Origin: Ailurus styani
Lineage: Eukaryota; Chordata; Mammalia; Carnivora; Ailuridae
DNA length: 64,000 nucleotides
Assembly (NCBI GenBank): GCA_002007465.1
Contig: LNAC01000689.1
Location: 385,615-449,614, forward strand
Direction: 5' to 3'
Within the stretch, counting starts at the first letter, position 1, and each line of letters begins with the position of its first letter. The position numbers were made by a program, and so were the translations under genes. Under the pieces are notes generated by a model, which had not been told where the DNA came from, made no database searches, and worked only from the letters and a program-made list of their open reading frames with translations. Positions 20,068 to 30,899 of the stretch are shown piece by piece.

Positions 20068-20904
20068 CCATCTATAAATTCATTTGTCTTAAAACACGTA
20101 TCACATTAATGAAACCCCCAAAATTCAGTGATTTGAAATGCCTGTCCACATGGGGCTGCCTAACCAGGAACGGAGACAAATACTCTGCTTCAGTAGAGCA
20201 TTTGGTCCCACACTCCTACCCTTGTTTGAAGGAGAGCCTGTCTTGTTTGGTGGAATGACTTCCTTAACAAAGAACCATTCATTCGGCTGTGATCGCACCA
20301 GAAGGAGAGAATTACCAGTTCTTCAGAGTAGCTTTTTAAAGCATGAAATTAGCCTTCGGGGGTGAGATGGGCTGGGAACAGGTAGAGGTAAGAAATTGGA
20401 TCTAAATTAATTCAGCCCAGGTCACCCAGGACCCAGAAGCTGGTTCCACATTGACATCCTCTGTCTGAGTTCTAAACGGGTGGTCCTGTTTCTGATGTTA
20501 ATGCAAAGAAATCTTCATCACACTGCGCACGGCTGATCTAAGGGGGACTTTATCTGATCAGTACAGCAGAAGGAACGAGAGCTGAATGGGCTGAGTGGCC
20601 TCCTGTCCTCTCTCTGGGAGCCAAGGTGGAGGGGGGTACAGCAGCAGCAGTAGGAGGAGAGCATCTGCTTATGTTTCTTCCAGATTTTTCCTCCAGAATC
20701 ATCTACACAGCATTGTTCAGCTGCATTGAATTCTCCTTAAAATTAAATGACTCTGTTCAGGGGGCTCGTATAACAAAGAGAAATCTGTGCTATCATACAG
20801 CCTTAGTCACCAAAATGAAGGCGGGAAGAAATGAGTTTCTGGATGACAAAGTTTCTGGAGGAGGGACAGACGGCTCCCGCAGAAAGCTCATTGGCGTGAG
20901 GAGC

Positions 20905-20912
20905 TGACGTCA
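20905..20912. promoter_or_regulatory. Consensus CRE palindrome tgacgtca
   Basis: Third perfect CRE octamer of the window, in gagctgacgtcaggag. Sequence match only. Confidence 0.3.
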
Positions 20913-21126
20913 GGAGAGAGAACACAGACAGCGAGCAGCAAGATGAGCCCGCATGAGGGGCAGAGGAGACGGCAACGGGATCTCAAGCTCTTCAGCCACT
21001 TTTGATGCCTGAGAAAGGAAACCATCTCTCCCTGTTTCTGGACGCTTCAAACACACGGACCCAGCCACCAATGTCTACATTAGCGTGACTTCCTTATCCC
21101 GCTGTGTTTATTAGAATTGCATTCCT

Positions 21127-21316
21127 GGGATGCCTGGGGGCTCAGTCGGTTGGGCATCTGCCTTCGGCTCAGGTCATGATCCCAGGGCTCTGGGATCAAG
21201 CCCCACGTCAGGTTCCCTGCTCGGCAGGAAACCCGCTTCTCCCTCCGTCTCTTCCCCTCCCCGACGCTCGTGCTCTCACTCTCAAATAAATAAATAAAAA
21301 CTTAAAAAAGAAAAAA
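21127..21316 (+). mobile_element. CanSINE, forward strand, with duplication
   Basis: Starts tgggatgcctgggggctcag and ends ctctcactctcaaataaata with an A-rich tail. Duplication agaattgcattcct / agaattgccttcct at 21113-21126 and 21317-21330. Confidence 0.93.
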
Positions 21317-21502
21317 AGAATTGCCTTCCTTTTGCCAAGAGACACTTTCCCATGCAAATAACTATTTCAGCAAAAATCGTCAATGGTTTTTGTCCAAAGA
21401 CCCTTTGAAACCCTGTCTCAGAATCCCGGCCTTGCTGTTCCCACCTTTATTGAACAATCTTTACCAGAAGGACTCAAGCCCCCGTGTTGAAAGAACTTCC
21501 TG

Positions 21503-21718
21503 GGCGCCTGGGTGGCTCAGTGGGTTAAAGCCTCTGCTTTCGGCTCAGGTCATGATCTCAGCGTCCTGGGATCGAGGCCTGCATCGGGCTCTCTGCTCAG
21601 CAGGGAGCCTGCTTCCTCCTCTCTCTCTGCCTGCCTCTCTGCCTACTTGTAATCTCTCTCTCTCTCTGTGTCAAGTAAATAAATAAAATCTTTAAAAAAA
21701 AAAAAAAAAAGAAAGAAA
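21503..21718 (+). mobile_element. CanSINE (mustelid-type), forward strand, exact duplication
   Basis: Close to consensus: ggcgcctgggtggctcagtg, ggttaaagcctctgctttcg, ctgcctacttgtaatctctc and a long poly(A) ending in (gaaa)n. The duplication gaaagaacttcctg is exact at 21489-21502 and 21719-21732. Confidence 0.95.
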
Positions 21719-21732
21719 GAAAGAACTTCCTG

Positions 21733-22120
21733 AAACCAAATGGCCAGTTCTTGATAGATTCTGATGACCTTGCCTTTCCCCTTGGAGATCCTACCAAAAC
21801 TCTGTCGAGCGGGTATTCTCCTTTCTCGAAGTAAGCAATTAACTCTGCTTTCTCCCATCAGCGGGTTGTGCTGGTGTGATTTGGGGACCCAGCATTTGAC
21901 ACACTGACGTGCACAACACACGAGAAGGTTAGTTGATAATCAATATTGATTGTGACCTAGTGCTTTACAATTCACCAAACAGTTCCCCAAACTTCAACTC
22001 ACTGCACCCAATTACCACCGTGAGGGGACGGGGAAGTCAGTATCGGCATCATGACAATTTCACACGAAAGACCAGGAGCCAAGGAGCCCAAGCGGCTTAT
22101 TTGAGGTTAAGCAGCTGATT
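21733..22120. other. Single-copy non-coding DNA
   Basis: No gene or repeat is recognised. Confidence 0.4.
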
Positions 22121-22135
22121 AAAAGGCAGGCTAGA

Positions 22136-22355
22136 GGGGCGCCTGTGTGGTTCGGTCGTGAAGCACCTGCCTTTGGCTCAGGTCATGGGTCAGGTCATCT
22201 CAGGGTCCTGGGATTGAGCCCCGTTTTGGGCTCCCTGCTCAGCCGGGAGTCTGCTTCTCCCTCTCCCACTCCCCCTGCTTGTGTTCCCTCTCTCGCTGTC
22301 TCTCTCCCTCTCTGTCAAATAAATAAATAAAATCTTTTAAAAATAATAATAAAAT
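22136..22355 (+). mobile_element. CanSINE with internal duplication, forward strand
   Basis: Starts ggggcgcctgtgtggttcgg. The segment 'ggtcatgggtcaggtcat' shows a local duplication of 'ggtca', extending the tRNA-like part by about 10 bp. It ends in aaataaataaataaaatctt and an A-rich tail. aaaaggcag flanks both sides (22121 and 22356). Confidence 0.93.
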
Positions 22356-22483
22356 AAAAGGCAGAATAGAATCTTTCTTGCAGGTCTCTTGATTTCAAAG
22401 GTTGAAGATCAAACCTCAGAGGTCATCATTACGATATTTTGCATTCCATTAGGAAATAAAACATCTGCCAAAATTGTAAAGAA

Positions 22484-22780
22484 CCAAAATGTATTCGTTT
22501 GCTGGGACCACGGTAAGAGAGCACCCCAAACTGTGTGGCTTAGAACAACAGAAATCATTGTCTTACAGCCCCAGAGACAAGAAATCCAAAGTCGAAGTGT
22601 TAGGCAACTCGTCCCAAGGCCTGTGAGGGGAAATCGACTCCATGCCTCTTGCCTAACTTCTGGTGGTTTTCTGGCAATTTTTCGCATTCTTTGGTTTCTG
22701 CCAAGAAACTTCAACCTCCGCCTTCATCATCACACAGCATGTTCCCTGGGCGCATGTCCGCATCCAGGTTTCCCCCCTTT
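22484..22780 (+). repeat. Ancient mammalian interspersed repeat, family not assigned
   Basis: The pattern 'attcgtttgctgggaccac', 'ctgtgtggcttagaacaaca', a gaaatccaaagtcgaagtg segment, 'cttctggtggttttctgg' and 'catcatcacacagcatg' follows a widespread old mammalian repeat (gctgccataacaaagtacc, gtggcttaaacaacag). I recognise the sequence type but am not sure of the family name. Confidence 0.65.
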
Positions 22781-22790
22781 ATCATTTATC

Positions 22791-23725
22791 TTTTTTTTTT
22801 TTTTTAGATTTGTGCAACTTGCACTGGTGCAAATGGGCTCATGCCAAAATACAGTTCGAAGAAAACAACCTGTTTTGATCACGAAACGTAGACAGGGAAA
22901 GTGGTCTGTTACCAACGTGGTGAATTTGTTCCGGAAACCTTTTCTGCTTTACCAGTCAAGGACCCACCCCAGGAGCGAAGGTTCTACTCCTCAGCAAGGG
23001 TCTCGCCTGACCCACCTACTGACTATGAAGCTTTCACACAATCGACAAGGACAGCCCAAGGGGGTTGTTCTTTTTCTTCTTCTTCTGTTTGGTCCGCTTT
23101 TTGTTGGTTTTGATGGCAATCTCTATTTTGAGATGGAAAATTGTAATTGCTTACTGGAAACAGATACGTTTTGAGTCAATGGATGAGATGTTTTCATGAC
23201 TGTATTGATTCGGGCTTCATGGAATGTCGCACACATTCAAATACAACATACACGGATACATACACGAAACCGATCTGTAAGGATGAACCAAAACAATGAA
23301 ACCAACACCGTGAGACTCACCGCCCAGCCGAAGAACCAGAACACCACCCTTCACTTTCCCCTTCCCTGTGTAACCTACTTGATACGTTGTTTGGCTTTGC
23401 TGTGTGTGTGGTTATGTGTTGTTTTCTTTGTTCAGCTCTTTGTTTCAGTGTTGTGGCTCTGAGATGTACCCCATGTCCTCATGAAGCTCTCGTGATCGTC
23501 CATTGTGTTAATGCTCTAAAGTTGACCTGCAAATGCACACTTGAGTTGTTTGCCGTGGTTTTTGGGGGGGGTTGTTTTGTTCTGTTTTGTCCTTGGGGAT
23601 AATGAACATTCTATGGGTCCCTTGGTACCTATGTCAAGTCACTCTGGAACACTGGTTTTCAAACGTCTTGAAAATGTAGTATTCTGGACACGTACAATAA
23701 ACGTATTTTACGTGTATAATAACCT
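22791..23725 (+). other. Terminal-exon-like unique block, unidentified
   Basis: A run of 15 T followed by AG at 22806-22807 makes a strong acceptor-like site. From 22808 the sequence is unique, with no SINE or LINE, and reaches an AATAAA at 23696-23701. One frame stays open from 22389 to 23174, but its first half translates an old repeat. Another frame from 22808 is protein-like (CYQRGEFVPETFSALPVKD) but has an in-frame stop at 22889-22891. It could be a terminal exon with mostly 3' untranslated sequence, a decayed gene end or chance. I do not recognise the protein. Confidence 0.3.
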
Positions 23726-24835
23726 TTGTACACACATGGGAACACACACGGGTGACACGATTTATGAGACCAAAGTTATCCTTACTAGAGACAATGTCCC
23801 TAAAGGTTTTCTGCCCTGCTGTATTCTGCTTGGTTTGTTAAAGATGCTGGCTGTGTACCAGTAGATTGGTTTGGGGGAGTCAAAGTTGTACTCAGAGGGG
23901 AGTGTCCCGAGCAGCACTGTGCGACGGTCAACTGTATGCCCAGCAACGGAACTGCCAAGTCCTAGCCACACACATGTTCGACTAGACAACGAAATGCCCA
24001 GTTCCTTCCCAAGAGGACCATACTGGTTTGCCCTGCGTCTGGGCAGGTGGGAGGACCCCGCTGGTCCGTGTCCTCCCCCACACCTGCTCACTCGTGTTCA
24101 TCCCGGTGACACATGACCGTGCTCTGCATTTGCAATTCCCCGAGGAATGAGGAGCCTGGACAGTGTTTCGAGTCTTTCTTGCCCTTCTCCCTGAAATGAC
24201 TGGTCGTGTCTCTTGGCCACTCTTCTGTTGGGCTTTTTGACACCATACTTTGTGGACAATTTGCCTCCCGGCATTGCCTCAGCTAACCCGGGGCTTACGT
24301 GGAAAGGTTACCCCATTTGGGGTGGACTGGGAGCCAAGATCCTTGAGCTCATCTGAGGGGGGTAAGAGGAAAACTGGTACCCCATTGTTTCGGCTTTACT
24401 ACTGAAGCCTTCCGTGTACCCTTGTCAGGAACAAACCCGCATAAGGGATTCTTTTCTCTCTCAGCCAGACCTGCTGCTTTTTTTCTTTGTCCCTTTCTCG
24501 GACGTGCAATAGCTGTTGAAGACAGTCGTCAACCTCTTCTCCCGGGCACAGCTGCAGGGACAGCAGCCTGCGTCCCCTTCCTTGTGACACCTTGCTTCTG
24601 CCCCCCTTGAAACTCCTTGCTCCTCAGCTCACCTGGCATTGAGACTCTGGGCTCCCGTACTCTCTAGAGGCTTCTTTTGATAGCATTCAAAATTGAACCT
24701 TCAGCTGAAATTTTGGACCTTCATTCTCACCTGCTCCTCTCCTCCCTCGTGTTTTGCTGGAAGGGGTAGAGAACCATGGGTCACCGTGGGCCGGTGGCAT
24801 GGCTGTGGGTCTGCTCATGGACCCCAGGAGGGCTT
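23726..24835. other. Single-copy non-coding DNA
   Basis: No repeat is recognised over about 1.1 kb, which is notable given the SINE density elsewhere. Reading frames at 23762-24091 and 24399-24610 overlap on both strands and match nothing known to me. Confidence 0.4.
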
Positions 24836-24839
24836 TGGG

Positions 24840-25075
24840 GTCTTTGGGGGGTTTGTTTTATTCAGAGATTTTATTTAGTTCTTTAGTTCTTTAGTTATTT
24901 AGAGAGCGCGTGTGAGCAGGGGGAGGGGAAGAAGGAGAGGGAAAGAGAGAATCCCAAGCAGACACCCTGCTGAACTCAGAGCCGGACACAGGGCTCGATT
25001 CCATGACCCCGAGATCACAAGCTGAGCTGAAACCAGGAGTCCGACGCTGAACCTGCTGGGCCACCCAGGTGCCCA
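24840..25075 (-). mobile_element. CanSINE, reverse strand, diverged
   Basis: Left T-rich tail with ttagttctttagttctttag, then agcagggggaggggaagaag, 'ggctcgattccatgaccccg' and a gggccacccaggtgccc head. ccccaggagggct (from about 24823) and ctccaggagggct (from about 25076) look like the duplication. Confidence 0.88.
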
Positions 25076-25089
25076 CTCCAGGAGGGCTC

Positions 25090-26027
25090 TTATAACGGTG
25101 TGGTCCATGCAACCACATCATAAAGCGGACAGCAGTTTTCCACGCTGACCAGGTGCTGATTGGGGTTTGTCCTGTTGACCAAGTCCATCATGGATCTAGT
25201 CACCCCAGTATCATAAAACCAAAAATCAAACAATACCCAGGCCTCCGTCATGATACATGTAAAACCCAGAAAACAGGTGAAGTTCAGATTTGCCACTGAT
25301 GTGAGCTTGACTCTGGGATGACGAGTTTCCCGGTGGTCCTGGCTTGCCCGATGACGCCATTCTCAGGAGCAGCTCCCGCCCCTCCTCTCCCAGCTCAGGG
25401 TTTCTCTGCCTGGGTTCCACCCGCTGTCCTGGAGGTGACATCCAGCCCCTCAGGCGTCAACCTCCAGAATGCCAAGCCAGCAAGAGCAGCAGGACAAACG
25501 GGCCCCGACCTCTGTTTCAACCAGAGAAGGCTCTCGCTCACTTTTTTACAAATAGAATCCCAGGTAAGAACTTGTTCTTATGAATGCAACTTCTTTTCTT
25601 GAAATTTGAAAAACACGGCAGCAGCTTGCCATGAAGCAAAAGCCCTCAGAGGACTGGGTCAAAGCTGAGGACGCCAGGCTGGTTTCTGCTGATGGTTTCT
25701 TGCCCTTCAAATAAACATGTGCCTGCTGAAAGGACACCTTCCCTTCTTTGCTCTTCCCCCCGACATCGCGATGGCTGCTCGGCGGTCCACAAACGCCCCT
25801 GTCCCGATGGCGGTAACCTTCGGTTTCCTTACTGCGGCCAGCCATGGCTGTCTCCCCAGACTGATGCTCCCCATCATCCCCAGTGATGGGGTTTCAGCCC
25901 GCGTGCCCCTCCCCCAAGCCGGAAACGTCTCTGGCTCAGCTCAGCGGAATGACTCTGTTCTCCCAGTGGACTGTGAGCCCCCGTGGGGTGTGTAATTCCA
26001 CATCACTTGCTTAAAAAGAATCTGCTT
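25090..26027. other. Single-copy non-coding DNA
   Basis: No gene or confident repeat. Overlapping frames on both strands at 25318-25995 lack recognisable domains. Confidence 0.4.
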
Positions 26028-26186
26028 GGGGGGTGCCTGGGGGTCCCCACTGGTGAAGCGTCTGCCTTCGGCTCAAGTCATGATCTCCGGTTCCTGGGAT
26101 GGAGTCGGGCTCTGTGCTCAGTGAGGACCCTGCTTCTCCCTCTCCTTCCGCCCCCCCCAAACAAATAAATAAAATCTTTTAAAATA
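26028..26186 (+). mobile_element. CanSINE, forward strand, diverged, first of tandem pair
   Basis: Starts ggggggtgcctgggggtccc, keeps gaagcgtctgccttcggctc and ends aaacaaataaataaaatctt. Several small deletions shorten it. A second SINE follows 10 bp later. Confidence 0.9.
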
Positions 26187-26196
26187 AAACAGTCTA

Positions 26197-26385
26197 GGGC
26201 TCCTGGGTGGCTCAGTGGGTTAAAGCCGTTGCCTTCGGCTCAGGTCATGATCCCAGGGTCCTGTGATCAAGGCCCACATCGGGCTCTCTGCTCAGCGGGG
26301 AGCCTGCTTCCTCCTCTCTCCTCTCTCTCTGACTGCCTCTCTGCCTACTTGTAATCTCTCTCTGTGTCAAATGAATAAAAAAAAA
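26197..26385 (+). mobile_element. CanSINE (mustelid-type), forward strand, exact duplication
   Basis: Starts gggctcctgggtggctcagt, ends acttgtaatctctctctgtg, aaatgaata and poly(A). The duplication aaacagtcta is exact at 26187-26196 and 26386-26395. The left copy lies at the A tail of the preceding SINE, a preferred T-rich/A-rich target. Confidence 0.94.
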
Positions 26386-26395
26386 AAACAGTCTA

Positions 26396-26904
26396 ATTAT
26401 CCACATATTTTCTTCTGCTCTCCCACAAGTGGGGCGCTCATGCGGTGGTGACGCTGCACCCCCCATGCAGACAAGGACAACACTGGGTACGGAGAGGCAG
26501 TCAGTTGCCATGTAAGGAGTCTACCACCCTATTCTGTAGCAGAATCAGCAAATCCAGTAATATTAGAGTTGGGAGAAGACTCGGGGCATCGACACCAGTT
26601 CCGGGATTTGGGGGAAGAAGCTGCTTTGGGATTTCTAAGGTCCTGGGATTACAGGGAGCTGGAGTGTGTGGTGGGAACATACTTTCCATGGAGATGGAGA
26701 AGCCCATGGCGGCAGAGAGCCTCCCTCCCTGGGGTGCAGGATCTGCACCACCCCCCTCGGGGTGCCGCAGGGGCAGAAGGATGCCCGCCGGGCGCAGCTT
26801 GCTGAAAGGATCTGGCTCACGTCCTCCAGCAAGTCTGAGCTACCCTCTGACTCTTCTGACCGAGACCTTTGCTCTGGGGACCCCATCCTGGTTCAACCCT
26901 TCTG
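26396..26904. other. Single-copy non-coding DNA
   Basis: No gene or confident repeat. Open frames on both strands at 26445-26924 lack domains. Confidence 0.4.
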
Positions 26905-27020
26905 CATGTAGAGAAGGCAACTGAGCTCAAATGATTTATCCAAGGTCACACGGTCATTTAACTATGCAGCCGGGACTAGAAACCAGCACCCCAGACCCCG
27001 CTGTCTGTGCCACCCTGCTC
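26905..27020 (+). repeat. MIR SINE relic
   Basis: 'aaggcaactgagctcaaatg', 'tccaaggtcacacggtcatt', 'gcagccgggactagaaacca' and ccccgctgtctgtgcc follow the MIR 3' half (gaaactgaggc, aaggtcacacagctag, ggattcgaaccca). Confidence 0.8.
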
Positions 27021-28794
27021 CTGGGCTGCTGCTCTCTTTTCCTGGTCTCGGCTCAGCTCAGAGACAGAGAAGATGCAGGAAGCTCTCAGGAGACAGGTGG
27101 CCTGGAAGTAGGACCTCAAGACATCCAAGAATAAATGAGTATCGAGCCAAAGGCTCGATAGCTGGAAAAGACCATCACCTCCCCTATGGACACCTGGAGC
27201 CCTGCTCTCAAAATGAGTGAGTGCAGGGAAGGCACCGGATTCTCGGAAGACGGCATATTCTCCTCTCAGACATTTTTCCTGTCATTAACTTTCTGGCTGA
27301 AAAGGAGGCAAGCCACACTCGGGCTCTTCTCTGCTGCTCTCTAGCTCAGGAAGGAATCCCACGTTATAGCATTGTCTTCTATATTTCAGTCCTTTCTCTC
27401 CCTTCTTTTAAAATTCAGATCATTGAACAGACAAGGGCCACAACTAAAAATAAACCCTCATTTTCCTGGCGCTACCTGTGATGTCATTGACCGTGTTCTC
27501 GGGTCTGCAGAGTCAACACCAGACGCACAGGCAGGTGGTGCACGCTGGGAAAGTCAAGCCTCGGCTTGCAAGCGGCTTCCGGGAGCCCCGCGGCACGGCT
27601 GTGGCCTGGGGGCTGGGCTCTGCCAGGAGACATTGAGCCCAATTACCACTGGCCTCCAAGCCACCTCTCATCCAGAGCTCTCACCCAGATTTGTCGCCAA
27701 GCCCCGGTGCTCACACCTCCCTGCGGAGGAAAGAAAGAGTCAGTAACTCTGTTTTTAGCAGAAGGAAAAACCCAGGCTCCACCAAACAAACCAATAGTCT
27801 GAGTGGCTGGGGCCATCTCCAGTCAAGTTAGAAATAAAAACGGATTTTGTCAAAAAACCAGGAACGTCTGCTTCTCTGTTTGTCTCTGGGCAGACACCAA
27901 AAGGCAGTCGATACGCAGAGGGTTAAAACTGGGAGTAAATACCTTCCACGGTGTCGGCTCAGGACAGGCCATATTGGACGTGAATAGTAGAAAGCAGTGC
28001 TCTCGCTCAGCTTCGTGAAGCCAGCAAATTTGTGGGTTTGGGTTAACCGAGGCTGGAATTCCAGAGAATTCCAGAGCTCCAGGAATCCCAGAGTGGTAGG
28101 CCACGGGAATTTCTGGCGGTTGGGTTAGAAATCTTCAGTGTCAGCTTTCATGCTCAGCTGAACTCAACATGTTTGCCCAATACGTGAGGAACTTTCTTTC
28201 CATTCTTGGCCGATACAGAGCCTGGATGGAACAGAGGAGCAAAGAGTCTGCATTCACTTGGGACCAAACGCGGCCGCCAGTGGCGGAGAGCACTCTCCGT
28301 GCTCCCCAGCAGCTCCTCCTGCCTGGCGCTGGAAGGCAGGGACACTTCAGGCTGCGAAGGCAGCAAGGCGACGAGCACACTGTGCAGTTGTGACCCTGTC
28401 CATAGACTGTCACGAGTCCCCGGCTGGCTGTGTCTGAAGGCTCCAGCTCCCCAGGAGCAGGAAGCCCCTTGAGGTCAGGGACTCCCTTAGACTCTTCTGT
28501 AGGTTGCAGTGCACACGCCGGCTGCTCTGTGAGCTGGGGTTTGGTCAGGACATGCCCCCCTCCCCTCCGCGTGTGATTGCAGAACACATCGGGCCGTTGT
28601 GGGAGAAGTCGGGAAAGTCGGGTCCCCGGGGGGGCTGGACGAGGCGGGGGGGTCCGTCACCGACCCGCCCCTCAGCAGCACTGGTGTGAGAGCAGGGCAG
28701 GTCATGGTGGTGCAGCTGGGGGGAAAGGGACCTAGGGCAGAAAGTCTCAGTTAAGGGAGTGGGTCCTAGAGATGACCCGGGCAGCACGCCGCCT
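27021..28794. other. Single-copy non-coding DNA
   Basis: No recognised repeat over about 1.8 kb. Reading frames at 27372-28705 overlap on both strands. A small tandem motif 'gaattccagagaattccaga' occurs around 28057-28076. Confidence 0.4.
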
Positions 28795-28885
28795 GTAGTG
28801 AATGACGCTGGACTTTGTACTCAGACACTTGCAAGGGCGGAGATCTCAAATTAGGGTTATCATCCATGAAATAACAATAGTAAGA
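28795..28885 (-). repeat. Possible MIR relic, reverse strand
   Basis: 'gaatgacgctggactttgta', then cttgcaagggc and 'atcatccatgaaataacaat' resemble the reverse MIR pattern (tagactttggagtca, ctcatctgtaaaatgggata). Weak. Confidence 0.4.
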
Positions 28886-29354
28886 AAACCAAATGAGGGG
28901 GCCAGGAGGAAACTTCCAGAACTGATGGCTCAGACCTGGATGCTGGCCTCACAGTAGGATACTTGGCTCCAGACCCAACAAGTGGTCCACGGGAAATGCG
29001 GACAGCTTTTTCTAGGTCACTCACACCTCAACAAAGTGCGTGGTTTTTTCAGGAAAGAAAGGAAGAAGCACTGATTTGGAGTAGAATGGAAGTCAGCAAG
29101 GACCAGCTGGAGCCCCCCAGCGTGTGGACCCCTACCACCGCCTCGAACCACAGCCCCCTTCCCAGAAAACAGTGGCTGCGTCTTGACTCCCACCTTCCAG
29201 ATCGGGCCCCGATGTCTCACCCAGCATCCTACAGAGAAAGAGATTCCGGAAATCTAATGCCTGCTAAACCAAGCTGACACGAGACAGCACACAACCACCG
29301 AAGATGTGTCCAAGGTGCCCAGAATCCAGCTGGTCACTCTCTAGCATCGTGGGG
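28886..29354. other. Single-copy non-coding DNA
   Basis: No gene or confident repeat is recognised. Confidence 0.4.
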
Positions 29355-29540
29355 AAAACCCAGGCTTGGAGGCAGGAGACCAGGAGCTCTGGTCATGGTT
29401 TCACCCTACAAATGTGTCCTTGGGCAAGCTGCTCACGCTCTCTGTACCGCGGCTCCTCCGAAGGCGGTAGAAAACAATGCTTCATCGCTAGGCATCTATG
29501 CAGAGGTGAGAGAGTTAAAATGTTAGCAGCAAGCTTTGGT
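29355..29540 (-). repeat. MIR SINE relic, reverse strand
   Basis: 'gcttggaggcaggagaccag', 'tgtgtccttgggcaagctgc', then tcacgctctctgtacc match the reverse MIR order (gacctgggttc, gtgaccttgggcaagt, cctctctgtgcctc). Confidence 0.75.
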
Positions 29541-29639
29541 AACTTCCATCCAAAACTTGTAGAAGATACTAGATTCTGCAGCATTCTCTCTCTCTGATTT
29601 CCCTGCTGTGTGCTTCAAATATGTCCACTGAGAGCTGAG

Positions 29640-29785
29640 TCTCCTAGCTAAAGCATGGGTCTGAAAATCAGAAATTTCAGCCTACTTTTCTCTGACTATA
29701 CTTGTGGCATGCTCTGAAATTTGGAACAAGTCATGAGACTATTCGCTGTCGATGTTTACTCATGTACAGAATGGGGATAATTATG
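29640..29785 (-). repeat. MIR SINE relic, reverse strand
   Basis: 'atgggtctgaaaatcagaaa', ggaacaagtcatgagact and 'gtacagaatggggataatta' follow the same reverse MIR order. Two MIR relics in the same orientation lie 100 bp apart. Confidence 0.65.
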
Positions 29786-30189
29786 TTCCAACAATAGTGA
29801 CCACCCGCCACCTAAGTCCCTTAAAGCAATGAAGTCCTCGCACTGTGACTGGGAGACTCACCAGATTTTTTGTTTGCAAGATTTTCAGGGCTAGCTGTTA
29901 TCTCCTTCTTGGGACAATAGGTAAGATTACGCCAGAGTTTGCTAAGCCCACAAAACTCTCCCATTTCACCTTGAGTCAAAGCTACAGGGCTTGCTTCCTC
30001 TAACCATGGGCCATCCAACGTAGAAAAACAATCCATTTCCTGGTTCCGATCTAATCACCTGCAAAGCAATAGAGGGGCGGGCCTTGCTGCGTCCGCCAGC
30101 GGTGGAGACAGTGAGCCAAAGAAAGAGGGGGAAGACAGGGCCCGGCCAGGACGGGAGAAGCAGGACCCAAGCCAGGCGATCCCCTCTCC
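29786..30189. other. Single-copy non-coding DNA
   Basis: No gene or confident repeat is recognised. Confidence 0.4.
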
Positions 30190-30207
30190 CTGGACCAACC
30201 ACCTTCT

Positions 30208-30314
30208 TTTTTTCTTTTTTTAAAAGATTTTATTTTTAAGTCATCTCTACACTCAGAGCAGGGCTTGAACTCACAACCCCAAGATCAAGAGTCACCCGCA
30301 CACGCCAGGCACCC
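30208..30314 (-). mobile_element. Short CanSINE variant, reverse strand
   Basis: 'aaaagattttatttttaagt', catctctacactcagagc, cttgaactcacaacccc and a degraded head cacgccaggcacccc. The duplication ctggaccaaccaccttct / ctggaccagccaccttct lies at 30190-30207 and 30315-30332, one mismatch in 18. Confidence 0.92.
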
Positions 30315-30332
30315 CTGGACCAGCCACCTTCT

Positions 30333-30883
30333 GCGGAGGACTGGGGAGTCCGGCGGGGGCCTCCTCCTGAGTCCACAGCTCTGAAGAGCACAGATTCCAC
30401 TCCCTTCCCCCCTTGGCTTCAGAGGGTTCACTTCACTGTAAACAGGGGTTCAGAAAATAACGTGCAGTGATATTCATTCCACGTATTTCCGTGAAAGTGG
30501 GCTTCCTCGGTCTGAGTCCTTGAGCGGCTAGCCTGAAGAATGTCAACGTGGGGCAGTCGACACTTCAGCTCTTTGTCCCGACATCCATAGCGACAGTCAG
30601 AACCCACCGACAGGTGCAAACGTATGACCCTTGAACGTAAAGAATCATCTCTTGCCTTCACAGGTGACAAAGCCCAGAGTGACATCTGTCAGCCCCAGCG
30701 TGCCTCCTAGCCTGAGTTTATTTATAGAGGTGAAGCCTTGTGTCACCCTGTCCACATTCTTGCCCATGCCCCTGTGATCCAGGGAGTGCTTAAGCAAGCT
30801 GGCCGGGGGACAGTAAGGGAGGTCTGGAATATTTATGTAGAGTCGAAGACGAACATCCTTTGGTATCTGAAAAGCACGGCATT
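30333..30883. other. Single-copy non-coding DNA
   Basis: No gene or confident repeat is recognised. Confidence 0.4.
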
Positions 30884-30899
30884 AAAAATAGCTGTCCAA

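Larger units (their letters stand above)
19720..21112. other. Single-copy non-coding DNA with homeodomain-type palindrome and CRE
   Basis: No gene and no confident repeat. Notable motifs are gtaattaattac at 20056-20067 and tgacgtca at 20905-20912. AT-rich sequence without simple repeats at 19980-20140 could be a regulatory element. Confidence 0.4.

Noticed and set aside
22389..23174. 261-codon forward open reading frame
   Set aside because: Its first ~130 codons translate an ancient interspersed repeat and a poly(T) run. There is no recognisable domain, so it is not called as a gene; only the unique 3' part is kept as a terminal-exon candidate.
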